Origin: Leptobrachium leishanense
Taxonomy: Eukaryota > Chordata > Amphibia > Anura > Megophryidae
Length of the DNA: 64,000 bases
NCBI GenBank assembly: GCA_009667805.1
Contig: CM019070.1
Coordinates: forward strand, 57,230,735-57,294,734
Reading direction: 5' to 3'
Shown one piece after another: positions 11,399-22,997 of this stretch. Position 1 is the first letter of the stretch; each line of letters begins with the position of its first letter. A program made the translations under genes and the position numbers. The notes beneath the pieces are model-generated. The model was given only the letters and a program-made list of their open reading frames with translations, was not told the origin of the DNA and made no database searches.

Positions 11399-11845
11399 CT
11401 TGAATGGCCATTCAAGTGTAAGCCCACCCGCCACGTTACGGTACCTCTGGGTCAAGTGGGTCATAAGGTCTTTGTTTCATTAGGTTAGAACCCACCTGAC
11501 CCAGAGGTGCCGTGATGTGGCAGGTGGGCTTACTGCACTCATCTGACACTGGCCTAAAGTGTATGTGCCCCCGTACGCATGTGGCTTTCGGCGTTCATCG
11601 CAGCATTGTGATGCGGCGACAGGGCCGGCCACACTCTGTTGCACGCGCCTCTCCGTAAAAGTGCTAGGACGCGCATCGACAGAGCTACAAAGCGCGCTCC
11701 TCCATAGGAGGATCGAGTCTTGCAGCGCTGAGCGTACTAACTGCCAGTACTCAGCGAGGTGGCCAGACAGGCGTTGAGTGGAAGGTACGTCCCTTTCGCT
11801 CTTCAAAATACTCATCTGACCTCAGCCTTAATGGCCATTCAAGTG
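11399..11845. mobile_element. Composite Harb-G copy with foldback left part
   Basis: From about 11550 to 11828 it matches Harb-G (GGGCCGGCCACA, GCACGCGC, CTCCATAGGAG, TTGCAGCGCTGAGCG, GAGGTGGCCAGACAGGCG) and ends TCATCTGACCTCAGCC. The left part is a palindrome pairing TAAGCCCACCCGCCACGTTA (11419) with its complement ending at 11531. The whole is bracketed by a 16-bp direct repeat, AATGGCCATTCAAGTG (11403-11418, 11830-11845). The left copy is itself half of the perfect palindrome ACTTGAATGGCCATTCAAGT. Confidence 0.65.
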
Positions 11846-11984
11846 AACCAAAACCTCTGATTGTGTTTTGTTTCTCATGGAGCCACAGGAGTGAGCGCAA
11901 ATGTCAACCTTTTTTCTTGTTCTGTTCAGTTGAGTCAAGATGTGTGTAGAAATTGAGATTTTTCAAAAACGTAAAAATGTACAG

Positions 11985-12077
11985 AATATCGGCACCTAAT
12001 ATCGGTTATCGGCCCGAAAGGCTTCCGATAAATGGTATCTGTATTGTCGCCTAAAAAGTGATATCGGTCTATCCCTT
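11985..12077. mobile_element. hAT-like terminal fragment
   Basis: Read on the minus strand it begins AGGGATAGACCGATATCAC and continues with ATCGG repeats (AAGCCTTTCGGGCCGAT, ACCGATATTAGGTGCCGATA). The AGGGAT(N)nCCGAT start resembles hAT termini in this window. No partner end was found. Confidence 0.55.
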
Positions 12078-13362
12078 GTTATTACTGTAGTTTTCAATTA
12101 ATTACCTCACGACTCCTTAAATCTGTGAAACGTTTTCCAAAGATCGGCACATTTGTCTTATTAGCTGAAAAGCAGATTATTGGATAAATCTTCTGGTTTA
12201 CAGCTGAGCCTTCTCTCTTCTTGCACCTCACTCTGTTGCCCGATATAATTACTTCTTCTAGCACAGAACAACAGAGACCCCCCCTCCCACGCCATACTAA
12301 GACCAAGGACGATAAATAGCAGAAAGCAGACCCTGCAGCATTCTGAAGGTTACTGAATAATTATATTCTACCTACATAGGAATAACTAAGTAAAATGTTC
12401 CATTTGCTGCAATGTTTCTTTCACTGGACAAACAAATAACAATAGAATGGCACGTAAATTCTCACATTCGCCATCATATATTCCGTGCTTGTAAATATTG
12501 AGACGACGCGTCCTTTAAACCAGCATGAAAATAAATAAATAAAAGGCATGGCATCTGCTGCTTGTGGAATTCAGCCGAAAGTGAGAACAGATTAATTTAA
12601 GTGTTAGGTGCTAAATAACAGTGGGATTTAGGTTAGCTGCCTCTGCAAATGTGGCATGTGCCACGCTGCGTAACACAACAAAGATCATTAGCTGAATGAA
12701 CCTGTTATGCTAAAAATACCCTCCTGAAATCAAATGTTTCACGTCGCACGTACACGCGGTCCTCTTCTGACGAGCACAACTGCCCTCTTGAACAGAAAAT
12801 GCGAGTGTAATATTATACAATAAAGAAAAAAGAAATGGAAGGAAAAAAAAACAGAATTTAAAATCCTCCATAACGGGGGTCACACAGCAGCAGGAGTTTT
12901 GTGTGGCAACATGCATACATTGCTGTAAAATAATGCCATTTTATAAGGATGCTGAAGGTAAAAAAAAGAAAGAAAAAGAAATGAAAATGTCTAGGGAAAT
13001 CTAGAGAATCTGCTGATCTTCATCGCCTGAGGCTCCGTTTCGAGCTACAGAAAATGAAAGCTATTTGAGAATTCACCCCAAAAAACCCTCAGATTCATTT
13101 ATGCATAGGATGCCAAGGGTGCTTCAGATCAAATTATGTTGTGGGGGCATATATAAATATAGATTATGACGCGTATGTAAAAATGATGTACCTTGACAGT
13201 AAAATAAATCACGTACCAGAATTTTTTAGGTCTGGAATGGTGACTCACTGGTAAGAGGTTGTTCATCCATACAGAAACATAAGATTATACTTACATTTAA
13301 CGTAAACATATGTAACTAGTGCATTAAATCAAACATCTCAACACTGGGGAAATGGGGGGATC
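12078..13362. other. Unassigned non-coding stretch
   Basis: AT-rich DNA without recognisable terminal repeats. Frames of up to 70 codons have no identifiable domain. Confidence 0.5.
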
Positions 13363-14073
13363 TGCAAGGAGCATACCAGGCATATGCACGAGTACTTTTA
13401 CCCCGATACCGGAAGCCTGCACTAGGCTGGCTTGCCGGGCGGTGTGTGAGGGCTGGCAGAATGCCCTAACAGCATTCTGCCAGACCCCTCCGGCTGGCCA
13501 CGTTCCAGCGTAAGGCCACCGGTAAAGGTTGTAACGCGGACGCTCGTTGGGAACTCTAGTGAGTCTAGTAGCGCGACCCCAGCGGAGCAAACTTGCTGGC
13601 GGCCGCTCGATGGGACGTGGCCAGCCTGGGGGGCCTGGCATAATGCCGTCAGCCCTCCCCAGTGTCTGAGGTGTGGAAAGTGATAGATATATAGATATCT
13701 ATCTATCTATCTATCATATCAATACGCAGGGAGGGTATCGAGTGTGTTGACTGGAGTGCTCTCTTCCTGGTTTGTTATATATTTATATAATAATTATAAT
13801 CTCTCTGAGGTCTGGTGTGTCTGGGTATACATGTATCTGAGGTCTGATATCTGTAGGCCTGTGCAGTGGGTAAATGGGGAGTCTGGTCATACATTTCAAT
13901 ATTAACATAAATTGGACAGGTTTTCAGCAAAATCCTAAATAATTTATTGGAAAGTGGGTCACTTGACATTAAATAAAAATATTGATACTTTTTTTTTCTT
14001 TCTAAAAGTACAGATACCGTGTATCAGTAATCGGTGTTAAAAATAAATAAAAATGGTATCGGTGCATTCGTAG
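13363..14073 (-). mobile_element. Diverged hAT-A copy, inverted
   Basis: The left part has ATGCACGAGTACTTTTACCCC, then CGATACCGGAAGCCTGCACT and GGCTGGCTTGCCGG, the complement of the right end of the copy at 19914-20429. The right part ends GGTATCGGTGCATTCGTA, a decayed terminus. The interior has an imperfect GC-rich palindrome, an (ATCT)n microsatellite at 13683-13716, and the loss of the AGCTCATGG minisatellite. Duplications are not recoverable. Confidence 0.7.
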
Positions 14074-14519
14074 TGTTAACGATTACAACACATGAACAAG
14101 AATGCAGTGCCATGATAGTAAAGACTCCAGAAAAATGGGTGGCTTTAATGATGGAGGACGCAACATGTCGGTTGGCACAGTGTCCTTTGTCAAGTTCAGA
14201 TTTGTCACAAAAGGCGATTAATAGGTTTATTGCCATTTTGATCTTGCCTAGTATAGCTAATAGACCAGTGTCTTCACTACATGACAAGACTGGTAGAAAA
14301 AAAAACTACAGAGCAACAAATGGAGCTTTAACACAACAAAACAACCATATGCAATACTCATAGCAGCTAATTTGTGCACAATGCATTGTGTGTGTTAATG
14401 AGATGGGGGAGCCAATATACCAGCTGTCGCAGGACCCAGTTACGGTTCAAAACATAAATTATATCAAATCACGGAGGATTGAGGTTCCTATGTAACAATA
14501 GGGTTGAGTCCCTATTTTA
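14074..14519. other. Unassigned non-coding stretch
   Basis: Overlapping plus and minus open frames of 109 and 87 codons cover 14024-14363. Neither resembles a known protein and they are mutual shadows. Confidence 0.45.
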
Positions 14520-14860
14520 ATCACATAGAAAGTGCAAATTGCGCACCACCATGAGACTTGCCCCCTTTAACGAACGCAAGTTCCGTAGCACCTGCACAGA
14601 ATGATGGATCGGAGAGGCGCACATGAGCCGAGAGAGGCGTTGACATGTTCTTTGACTGCTGAGTTACTGGTGACTTGCAGCTGGGAAATTCAAAAATCAC
14701 GGCTGCTAGAGACACTGGGTGGAGTGGAGGAAACTCCTCCACTTCGCCCAGTAGTTTGGTGGAGCTGGTGAGCGGCACTCCTCCCACCCTGACCACTTTA
14801 GAACTTGCGCTTCAAACACTACTCCATGTGAAACGGTCTAAAAAAATAAAAATCCCAGTT
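14520..14860. mobile_element. TTAA-F-like MITE, copy 1
   Basis: Shares with 16030-16605 and 63061-63402 the blocks TGCAAATTGCGC, GCTGGGAAATTCAAAAATC-like, CTGGGTGGAGTGGAGGAA and the end phrase CTGACCACTTTAGAAC. The inner arm GGAGGAAACTCCTCC is palindromic. Termini are diverged, and no clean TTAA pair was found. Confidence 0.5.
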
Positions 14861-16029
14861 TATATCATTACAAAGTATAAAAAGACCCAGAAAGGGTAGG
14901 AGTCCAGCAAAAGACAGAAAGAGGAAACAGCAACAAAAAGCATAACGGTATTTTTTTTTCCTTCAAAAATACATTAAATCAAATATGATACAAATTAAGA
15001 GGCAGGTAGAGAAATGGTATCTCAAGGCGATCTGATACAATTTTTATGTTTTTTTTATAATTTAGGACAGTCTGCTGCATTGTTAAAGGTCAAGGTAAAT
15101 GAAAGTAAATTGGCTCGGTAGCGGTTCCTTCTGCAGCATTACTGGATTTTTCCAGCCTTGTCTTCAATGTACAAATTCATAACCAGTTCAATTCCTGTTC
15201 CATAAGGCAGCGTGAAGACGTAAGTGACATCTGATCACTGGCAGGACTCCCCATACCTACTTCAGTTAAAAATGTGACCATTTTTGTTTATAAGCATTAC
15301 AATTACCATGTTTACCAACATACAATTGGTCACCTGACTTGATTTTAAACTAAACATTGCAGTTTCACAACGCCACAAATTATTTTTTTCTGTTCACATT
15401 AAAGAAAAGAAGTGCAAGGACAGAAATTACTGTTTTGCTTTTACAAACAAATGTGTTGTGCTGTGGGGGGAAAAAATAAATATATAAAACGACATGGAGT
15501 CAAAACTGAAATCTATTTTTACACGACACAATTTAATTTACCAGCCTTAATGAAACAAGGGCTCTCAAGCATCTAAGAGCCTTCCAGCGTTCGGTATTTT
15601 ATAATTGCAAATACTTATCTTTGTTACAAAACACAAATCAATTCATCATTAGATAAATCAAGAGTAAATAGGAGGAGGGAATCACAAAAACAGAACAAAA
15701 CTAAAAGCCTTGTTTAGTAGTTCATCACTTTGACCAAAACAAGTGGCCTTGAGATCTATCTCATTAAATACAAAATGTTCTAAGAGCACAGAGGATCAGC
15801 TACAGCAATTTACAGTTTAAAAAAAAAAAAACAACAAGTGTATATTTTATAAACACTTCCTGATTTTAGAAATGTCCTAAATAACTTCTCTATAGAATTT
15901 ATTTGTACAACAAAAAAAACTGTCTACATGTAATGAAACGTCTGGATATGGACCATGAAGATTTATCAGATCAGATTTATTATTATTATTATAGAAGAAT
16001 AACTGCACTTTTCCCATTGCTCCACCGAC
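14861..16029. other. Unassigned non-coding stretch
   Basis: No recognisable gene or element. Poly-T and poly-A runs (14950, 15818) and an (ATT)n patch at 15976-15991 are the only simple structures seen. Confidence 0.5.
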
Positions 16030-16605
16030 GATAAAAAGGACACTACTCATACTGACCACTTTGTTTTGAAGTGGTCTGGATGAGAGAGGTTCCCCCCTTC
16101 TCAACTCCCTCCCTGCTGCCCTGGTCTGGAAAGAAAGCTGGATGAAGTGGAAGAATTTCCGCTACCCCACGCAGAGTCCCCAGCAGACGAGATTTTGAAT
16201 TTCCCCAGCTGCCGGCCACCGGATCAGTCACTAGTGACAGCAGCTCGCAGAGAGCATGACGACACCACACTCCCTGAGACCACCTGCATTAGCGAGCGGT
16301 CTCCGAGAGGCAGCAATTGGTCTGATCTGCGCATGCGCAGGCAGTGCTGATACGTCGCTCTGCGCTGGCACTACAGACCTTGCACACATAAAGTGCACAA
16401 TTTGCAGTTCCTACAGTACTCCAGTCGTGTAGGAGTGCAAATTGCGTTCTATAGCGTACAGGTTCGGAAGTTCGTGAGCCAAAGAGGAGGAGCAGCACAC
16501 GGCAAGGAACAGAAAGTAAATAAAATCACCCCAAAAAGCAAACTTTTTTTTTAGAAAAAAATTATTTGGCAGAGGCAGTCAGTAGCATCTGCCCAATTAT
16601 TAAGG
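16030..16605. mobile_element. TTAA-F MITE, copy 2
   Basis: Starts AAAAAGGACACTACTCATAC, followed by CTGACCACTTTGTTTTGAAG and TGGTCTGGATGAG, a small inverted repeat typical of this family. Later blocks GAGGAGGAGCAGCACACGGC and GGCAGAGGCAGTCAGTAGCA match the copy ending at 63402. TTAA occurs at 16600-16603 but the terminal match there is weak. Confidence 0.6.
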
Positions 16606-16959
16606 GAACTCTAACCCTTTAACTGACATCATAAAACACTGCAAATCTTCCCTCACTATGGGCATCTTATTCCTAAATTGCTGGTTTTTTATGCCACTTT
16701 TAATGAACCCCTCAATTGCAAGGCAAGGATAGGTAAATCTCAGAAAGAATTAACTCAAACCATTAATTTCAGAAGCTCCCAAAATATAATGGATGTTAAC
16801 GTTAGATTAAATGAACACATACACACTTAAATGTTAGGATATCAAAATTACTGGTGAGGTCTGCAATTATAAAGAATTAAAATATACCGGTAGTTATTTT
16901 GAAGAAAAGAGGATACAATATCAGGTTTTTTTACATCACTACATGCCCTAAAATAGAGA

Positions 16960-17090
16960 GAACATCTGCAGCGCTTTACTATAACCAATGGGAATGAAGA
17001 AACAAAATTAAACCAAAGATAGGAACAGAAAAAAAAGTGGAAGAGATCCCTGCTCATATGCGCTTGCAATCTAGAGATAAAAGTGAAGAT
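16960..17090 (-). mobile_element. Possible L2-type 3' tail
   Basis: Has GCAGCGCTTTACTATAACCA, a 60-bp A-rich spacer, and GCGCTTGCAATCTAGAG. This matches the order of the L2 tail at 403-585 but with more decay. Confidence 0.45.
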
Positions 17091-17107
17091 CTGTGGTTAG
17101 AGTGTCA

Positions 17108-17421
17108 GGGCCGTGTCAGACAAGCTCACTATGTGAGTCTGTCCGGCGTCTGTCGCAGCGTTGTGACGCTTTGTAGGGGCCGGCCACATGCTGCAATTTG
17201 TGCGGGCATGTTGCGTCCGTTCAGAAAGCCTCTCCGTCGAAGCACTACGACACGCGTTCATCGGGGCTGCAATGCGTGATACTCCATAGGAGAACCAAGC
17301 CTTGCAGCGCTGAGCGCACTAACTGTGCTCAGCGAGGTGGCCAGACAGGTGTCAAGTGGAAGGAACGTCCACGCTCAAGGACGTTCCTTCCGCTCTTAAA
17401 AACGCTTGTCTGACCCCGGCC
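17108..17421. mobile_element. Harb-G MITE, copy 1
   Basis: Left end GGGCCGTGTCAGACAAGC and right end GCTTGTCTGACCCCGGCC are inverted repeats. The body (GCGTTGTGACGC, GGGCCGGCCACA, CTCCATAGGAG, TTGCAGCGCTGAGCGCACTA, GTGGCCAGACAGG) matches 47068-47370. An inner hairpin pairs GGAAGGAACGTCC with GGACGTTCCTTCC. Flanks do not show a clean 3-bp duplication. Confidence 0.8.
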
Positions 17422-18671
17422 TAGAGGGAACCTTCAAGATCTCTCTGGTGCTGGAGCATTGAGAGACAACCTGCTTTCTCTAATTTACCAAAACCACTCA
17501 TCACTGAGGCGCAAAGCCACACTAAACGTTCAGGATTTCAAATAAAGTTTATGCCCATGGTCTGGGTACAAGTTTGTGGGAGACTGGTGAAATATATACG
17601 TCAAAGCTAGAGAAATCCTTGGGCCGCGTAGCCAAAGGCTCAGACTCTACCCTCTCTGCCTTCTAAAATCACTGCACTTGTCTGCACAAATTTACATGCA
17701 GAATACTTTGACAGATACAATGAAATGTGTAGCTGCCTACCACATTCTCTTTCTGGCTCCGAAGTTTGATTATACCTTTTTGAAGCCCTGATGTATAAGG
17801 ATAAATTATAATGATCGTGTGTGGCTATTTGCAGCCGTATGAGAGAAACTGAGGCTTTGGTGATGCGGGCGAATATAAGCGACTTACGCGGTACGTGTAA
17901 ATGGGACTTTTTAGGCATGTGTGAGTGAAAATGTGACTGATAGGGTGATAATCTGTTGATTATTAATGAAAATGTTGCCTGGCACCCAACTTTCAGCCCT
18001 GGCTGGGCTCCCAGACGCAAAAGGAAATTTGTCAAGCCTGACTCTAAACACTCAAAGTGTTGAATTATCACATGATGCTAGAAGTGACGGATTTAAGCTT
18101 GATCGTGAATAAATAGTTCACGGTGCTTTGTTGGGATCGGAAACTCAAAAAAGTAACAAATCTAGAATGCAGCACATTTTAAAAAGATCTTGCTAATAGC
18201 ACACCGAGCAAATGCAGACGCCGAGTCTTCAGAGTGGAGTCAGCTTTTGTTACCAACAAGAAAATAAAAGCTTTTGTCTGCAAGACAAAAAACAAAAAAT
18301 AGATTTTTTGGTGAAATTCGGAGCACATTAGGAATTGCATTCCAGAAGGCTGGTGCCGCGTGCAAGACGTCCTGCAGATTAACATGGGAAGTGATGAGGG
18401 ATGGTGTATATTTGCTGATTATTAAGGGTAAACCGAGTTAATAAGGGCTTTATAGCCCAGGTTGATATTTTTGAATTTATCTCTGCTGTGAGTGGACCAG
18501 TAAAGAGGAGCAGAGGGACAGAAAGGTGGATAAGCGGGCAGGGCACTTAGAATGGAGAAAAGGAAGATGGGTGAGAGGCTGAGCATGGCCAGTTAGAAGG
18601 ATACTGCAACAATCAAACCATTCATCTTATAGGACCACCGCTGTGTGGTCAAAGTTCACCGTAGTTATTTA
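17422..18671. other. Unassigned; 143-codon minus ORF not recognised
   Basis: A minus-strand frame at 17640-18071 encodes 143 residues, basic and Ser/Leu-rich, with no domain I know and no splice or start context that makes it convincing. The stretch 18430-18610 (TTTTTGAATTTATCTCTGCT, GTGAGTGGACCAGTAAAGAG) resembles LINE-derived sequence at 52260-52330 and may be an old LINE fragment. Confidence 0.4.
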
Positions 18672-19485
18672 TTTGCAAAGTATTTTTATTTGCAAAGTAT
18701 TTTACCAGGAAGGATACATTGAGATTTCTATAGTTTTCAAGTATGTCCTGGGTTCAATGACAGAAATTTTACAGTCGTTACAGAAATACAAAGTAATAAA
18801 ATGCAAGATATTAAAAACAAAACACAAATATACAGATTAACACAGAAAATATAGTCATTATGTTACATGTTTACAGGTGCATTCTGTATCAAGGTATATT
18901 AATAGGGAGCTCGAGTGACTTTAGACTGCGGGAAGATTTGATGGCGTCCGGGAGGTTATTCCATAATTGTGGTGCTCTGTAGGAAAATGAGGATCGAGCC
19001 ACTTTTTTTTTGTATTGTGGTATTGCAAGTAAGGTGCTGGACCTGGATCGGAGCATATAGGATGAGGGAACTGCTAGGGGAAACAGCCTATTCAGGTAGG
19101 GTGGTCGCTTCCCAGAAAAGCTCTTCAACACCAGGTTGGAAAGGTGCGTCTAGATTCCAGTGACGTCCAGTTTAGCTCTTAACATCTCACAATAGTGGGT
19201 CATGTAGTTACATTGTAGCACAAAGTGGCAGAATGAGTTATACAATGTAGTAAGTTTATGAAGGTGCGTTTGCGGGGCGGCTGCATACACTACATCTCCG
19301 TATTCAATAGTCGGCATAAGCATTTGTTGTACAATCTGCTTTCTTACCGCGGGGCTCAGGCAGGATTTGTTTCTGTACAGGGCACCTAGTTTAGGGTAAA
19401 GTTTAGATTAGAGTTTATCGATGTGGGGGCCAAAGGATAGATTTGGGTCTAATCACATACCTAGATATTTGAGAGAACTGACTGG
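18672..19485 (-). pseudogene. LINE-X reverse-transcriptase C-terminus and 3' tail
   Basis: The minus strand encodes broken pieces of a non-LTR retrotransposon reverse transcriptase. One is SSLKYLGM then LDPNLSFGPHIDKL (from about 19475), then KQIVQQMLMPTIEYGDVVYA. Separately an 80-codon frame (18889-19131) holds the C-terminal motif FSYRAPQLWNNLPDAIKSS, typical of L2/CR1/Rex1-like LINEs. At least three in-frame stops and a shift make it dead. Downstream, 18672-18760 is the 3' tail (complement of TTTACCAGGAAGGATACATT and CAAGTATGTCCTGGGT), which is also the tail of SINE-S. Clade assignment is tentative. Confidence 0.8.
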
Positions 19486-19905
19486 TCAGCGTGCCATTTG
19501 ATTTTGTCATTACACTTAGATGGGATTTTGCAATTTATGTTGTACCATAGAGCAACATTACAGTTTTGTCAGTATTTAAAAAAAGATGCAAACAGTGGTA
19601 AAAATCTTGGAACTGCAGTGAACTTTGTTATTCAAAGAAGGAAAATTTCAACAATGGAAGATGAATTTAATGCAAACAACAACACTGAACAACGGTACCA
19701 TCATGAATCTTCTGTGAAATGAGTGAACGCTACAACTATTCTAAAATGGCGAGCTCCATCGAACTCCCACATAGACACTATGGTGGAAATTGTAAAAACC
19801 CTTGGCAATTTCAACTGAAACTACAGTGGAAACAACAGTGAGATCTACGCTATAGTGCAAAGAACTGAAAAGTACATTGAACTGTGATGGAGCTCACTAG
19901 ACAGT
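19486..19905. other. Unassigned non-coding stretch
   Basis: Contains an unsupported 74-codon plus frame. It may include upstream LINE-X sequence that is too decayed to read. Confidence 0.45.
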
Positions 19906-19913
19906 GATTTCAC

Positions 19914-20429
19914 TAGGGATGCACCGATACCATTTTTTTTAAGACTGAGTACAAGTACCGATACTTTTTAAAAGTACTCACCGATACTTTTATTTAATGT
20001 CATGTGAACGCTTTTCAATAACAGACCTCATATAAAGTGCCCCCAGCTCTCAGTGCCCCCGCTCACATAGTGCCCCCAGTTCACCCTCCGGCGCTGCTTG
20101 GGTCCTCTGGCATCTTATTTCTTCGAGCGGCCGCTGGCAGAGGTTGTAGCCTGGCCACTTGTTGGGAACTACGTGCACAGCCACAGTCTCACGAGATTGC
20201 GGCTGTGCACGTGGTTCTCGACGAGCGGCCGGGCTACAACCTCTGCCAGCAGCCGCTCGAAGAAAGAAGACGCCGGAAGAGCCAAGCATCGCGCCCTGTA
20301 CATTGCGCCAACGAAACCGGCCGGCAAGCCAGCCCAGCGTTGGCTTCTGTTATCGGGGACCATGCACGAGTACAAAGTACTCGTGCAGGTCCCGGTATCG
20401 GCACCGATACCAGTATCGGTATATCCCTA
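19914..20429 (+). mobile_element. hAT-A copy 1
   Basis: Begins TAGGGATGCACCGATACCAT and ends GTATCGGTATATCCCTA. Flanks GATTTCAC (19906-19913) and GACTTCAC (20430-20437) are an 8-bp duplication with one mismatch. It carries the family's AGTGCCCCCAGCTC motif in few copies and one palindrome pairing CTTCGAGCGGCCGCTGGCAG (20117) with CTGCCAGCAGCCGCTCGAAG (ending about 20262). Opposing open frames here are palindrome artefacts. No transposase. Confidence 0.88.
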
Positions 20430-20479
20430 GACTTCACCATAGTTTCATCGTACTTTATCCACTGTATGCGATTTAGCAA

Positions 20480-20504
20480 CACATACATACATACATACAT
20501 ACAT
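20480..20504. repeat. (ACAT)n microsatellite
   Basis: Six tandem ACAT units, uninterrupted. Confidence 0.95.
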
Positions 20505-20743
20505 GTACAGGTTGGACATCTGCTAGCCAGAATGCTTGGGAACACAAGCTTTGCAGATTTCAGAATCTGGAAAAATTTTATGTTTGAGGCTCGTGTCAGA
20601 CGAGCGCACTCCTCACGTCCGTGTTGCCGCACATTTGTACGTCCGTTATAGCAGTGGTTCTCAACCTGTGGACCCTCAGGACCCACAATTGTCCTTGAAC
20701 ATTAAGTCGCCACCCAAAAATAATTGAATTTCTGAAACATTAT

Positions 20744-21632
20744 CAGGGTTATTCAAAGAATTGAAAAGTCACTGCACGTTCGCTGACTATTCTTTCTCTT
20801 CGAAATAGGATCGCCGAATCGCACCGAAATTGGAGACACTGCAGTGTATTCAGCAACTACCCCAGGGCCGTCGTAGTGCAGGGAAAAGCCGCTGCAAACC
20901 CACCAAACACTAACCGCAAAACCCAGCGAATGCTCACCGAAAGCCATCTGGATTAACCCCGCCGAACAAACCCAACTAGCCGCCGATCACAGCGCAGAAC
21001 AGCCGCCGGAAAAACCCGACACGCAGACGAAGGAGGTGAAAAAAAAAAGTCCGTACGCTTGAAAGTTGGAAAATTGAAACGCTGTTTGCAAAAAACTGAG
21101 TGCAAATGTCTTGAATTTACATATAAGATCCAATGAATGATAATAAATAGGGCAGTTACAGTAAAAAGAAAAAAACGATTAGAAAAAAACGGAAAAAAGT
21201 TTCGCAATGAAAATCCGAAAAAAATACCAAAAAGATCCTAAAAAAATATCTATAAATGGAGACTTTTTGCTGCAGAATATAATATTAAACGGTTTATTAG
21301 ATATTGTATTAAAACGGGAATATTTTTAACATCGAAGCATATGGGATTCGTCTGAATAAATCTGTCGAATGAGACCACCTAACAGCAGGGAATTTCGGCA
21401 ACTTTTCACTGCTGTTTGGTGTTCTCTGAATAGACGAAGCATTGCTTCTCTATATGAATTTCACAGCTCTCGAACAGGCAATGAACAGGCATCGTTTGTG
21501 CAGGCAATTCGCCAACATTTGGCGAACTGCCTGCTCTTGGAATAGCCGAATGGCCAGGAAAGGTAACCGAACGCTGAATTTTAGTGTTCGGTTACCTTTC
21601 ATCGCAGGATTGGCTCTCTGTGAATAACCCTG
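20744..21632. mobile_element. MITE-D, complete copy inside hAT-E
   Basis: Termini CAGGGTTATTCAAAG and CTGTGAATAACCCTG are inverted repeats flanked by TAT on both sides (20741-20743, 21633-21635). The 889-bp body has GC-rich ends (CGCCGGAAAAACCCGAC) and an A-rich middle. Near the right end an inverted repeat pairs GAAAGGTAACCGAACGCTGA with TTAGTGTTCGGTTACCTTTC. No coding potential. The superfamily is unresolved. Confidence 0.85.
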
Positions 21633-21844
21633 TATAATTTATTCCACAAAGTGTGCAATATTCACAATGTATGCACTTTTTAAACAATTTTGTAAACAAA
21701 CAGGGATTCTTTCCAAAATTGATAGTGCAGTAATTACAGCACAAGTGAAAACAAAAATGCTGTTGACACAAAAACCCAGTAAAATTGAAACCTATGAAAT
21801 TAATTAGAACTTATGGGAAAACTGGGGATGCATTTTGCTCTTAA

Positions 21845-22430
21845 AGGAACACTCTAATCAAAAATCCCCCCCCCCGGTTTTTTACATTAAACTATCCCTA
21901 TTCCCTCACTAACTAGGTAGGGATTTTTTTTAATACTTACCCTAAAATCCACTTGTTTCCAGGGGCGTCTTTTTTTTTTTATTTTTTTTTTATACTCCCC
22001 TCCCTCCTCTTCCGCTCCCATCCTTCTTGCTTTCACTTGCCTTCTGGTTTACGTGAGAAGTGCGCATGCGCACCTCTCACGTAAGCCAGCCAATCGTCAG
22101 GCTTCCTCCTGGCTCCATCTGCTGAGAGGATGCGCGCAACACATTAATCCTCAGGCTGCCGCCAGCTACTGCGGCGAGTTGGAGACGTCATCGCGCTGAA
22201 AGCACGATGACGTCTCCTACTTGGCAATAGTCGGCAGAAGCGGGAAATCTGAATCCCGCTCTGCTGACTGACAGCTGGGAGGGCGGAGTAAAGTCCTCCG
22301 CCTCCCTCAGCTGTTTTCAGCTTTTTCAGCTGATCTGCTGAGCGGAGGGAGGGGGGACAGGCAGGGGAATACTCAGAGCATCATGACCACCTTAAAAAGC
22401 TTAGGTGGTCATGTTGCCAAGAGTATCCCT
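21845..22430. mobile_element. TTAA-F MITE, complete copy inside hAT-E
   Basis: Flanked by TTAA at 21841-21844 and 22431-22434. Ends AGGAACACTCTAATC and GCCAAGAGTATCCCT are inverted repeats. The body has palindromes (GGAGACGTCATCGCGCTGAA with GCACGATGACGTCTCC; GGGAGGCGGAGGACTTTACT-type arms) and a terminal hairpin, GACCACCTTAAAAAGC/GCTTAGGTGGTC. TTAA duplication points to piggyBac-like transposition. Confidence 0.85.
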
Positions 22431-22997
22431 TTAAGTGTCTCAAAGTGTGGGGTGATCGTAGACAAAGCAACTCTAAATCACTACTGAATGAATAATAAAA
22501 TATTATAAAAAACGTAAACTCACCTGCTCCGCGCTACCCCGCCGTCTGTCTCTGCCACTGTGCACATTATTTTTTCACCACAGCCTGCCTTCCCTGAGCC
22601 TATGCAATTTGCGTAGCTGAACGTTACGCTAAATCACGTAAGCTCAAGCTGGCCAAGAGATTGAGAAGTCTGCAGCGCGCATCTGGTGCCGCCTACTTCC
22701 TGAACCTAAGCTCTTCAGTGCCTCAGAGAGGCACTGAAGAGCAATGGAATAGTTTGGACCAATCGAAAAACACCATTTATCCTAGCCATTCAAAAAACAC
22801 CTCCCATGCATTGATTGACGCAAGACAGTCATGTCATGTGACTGTCCTCATCTCGAACAGTCAGTGGGCATGGCGCTGCGCTCAGGGTGTGGCCTCAGTG
22901 TGACTGTTCACTGTGTCGGCACCTCCTCCCTGCAGGTGGAGGGAGCAGTGCGTGGCTGACACTCTGCTGCCTGGAGTGAACGACTCAGATCCTGGGG

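Noticed and set aside
17640..18071. 143-codon minus frame as a host gene
   Set aside because: No recognisable domain, no conserved start context and no neighbouring exon; length is possible by chance in 64 kb.
20037..20686. Frames of 204 and 150 codons over hAT-A copy 1
   Set aside because: They cross the element's palindrome and flanks, with no transposase motif.
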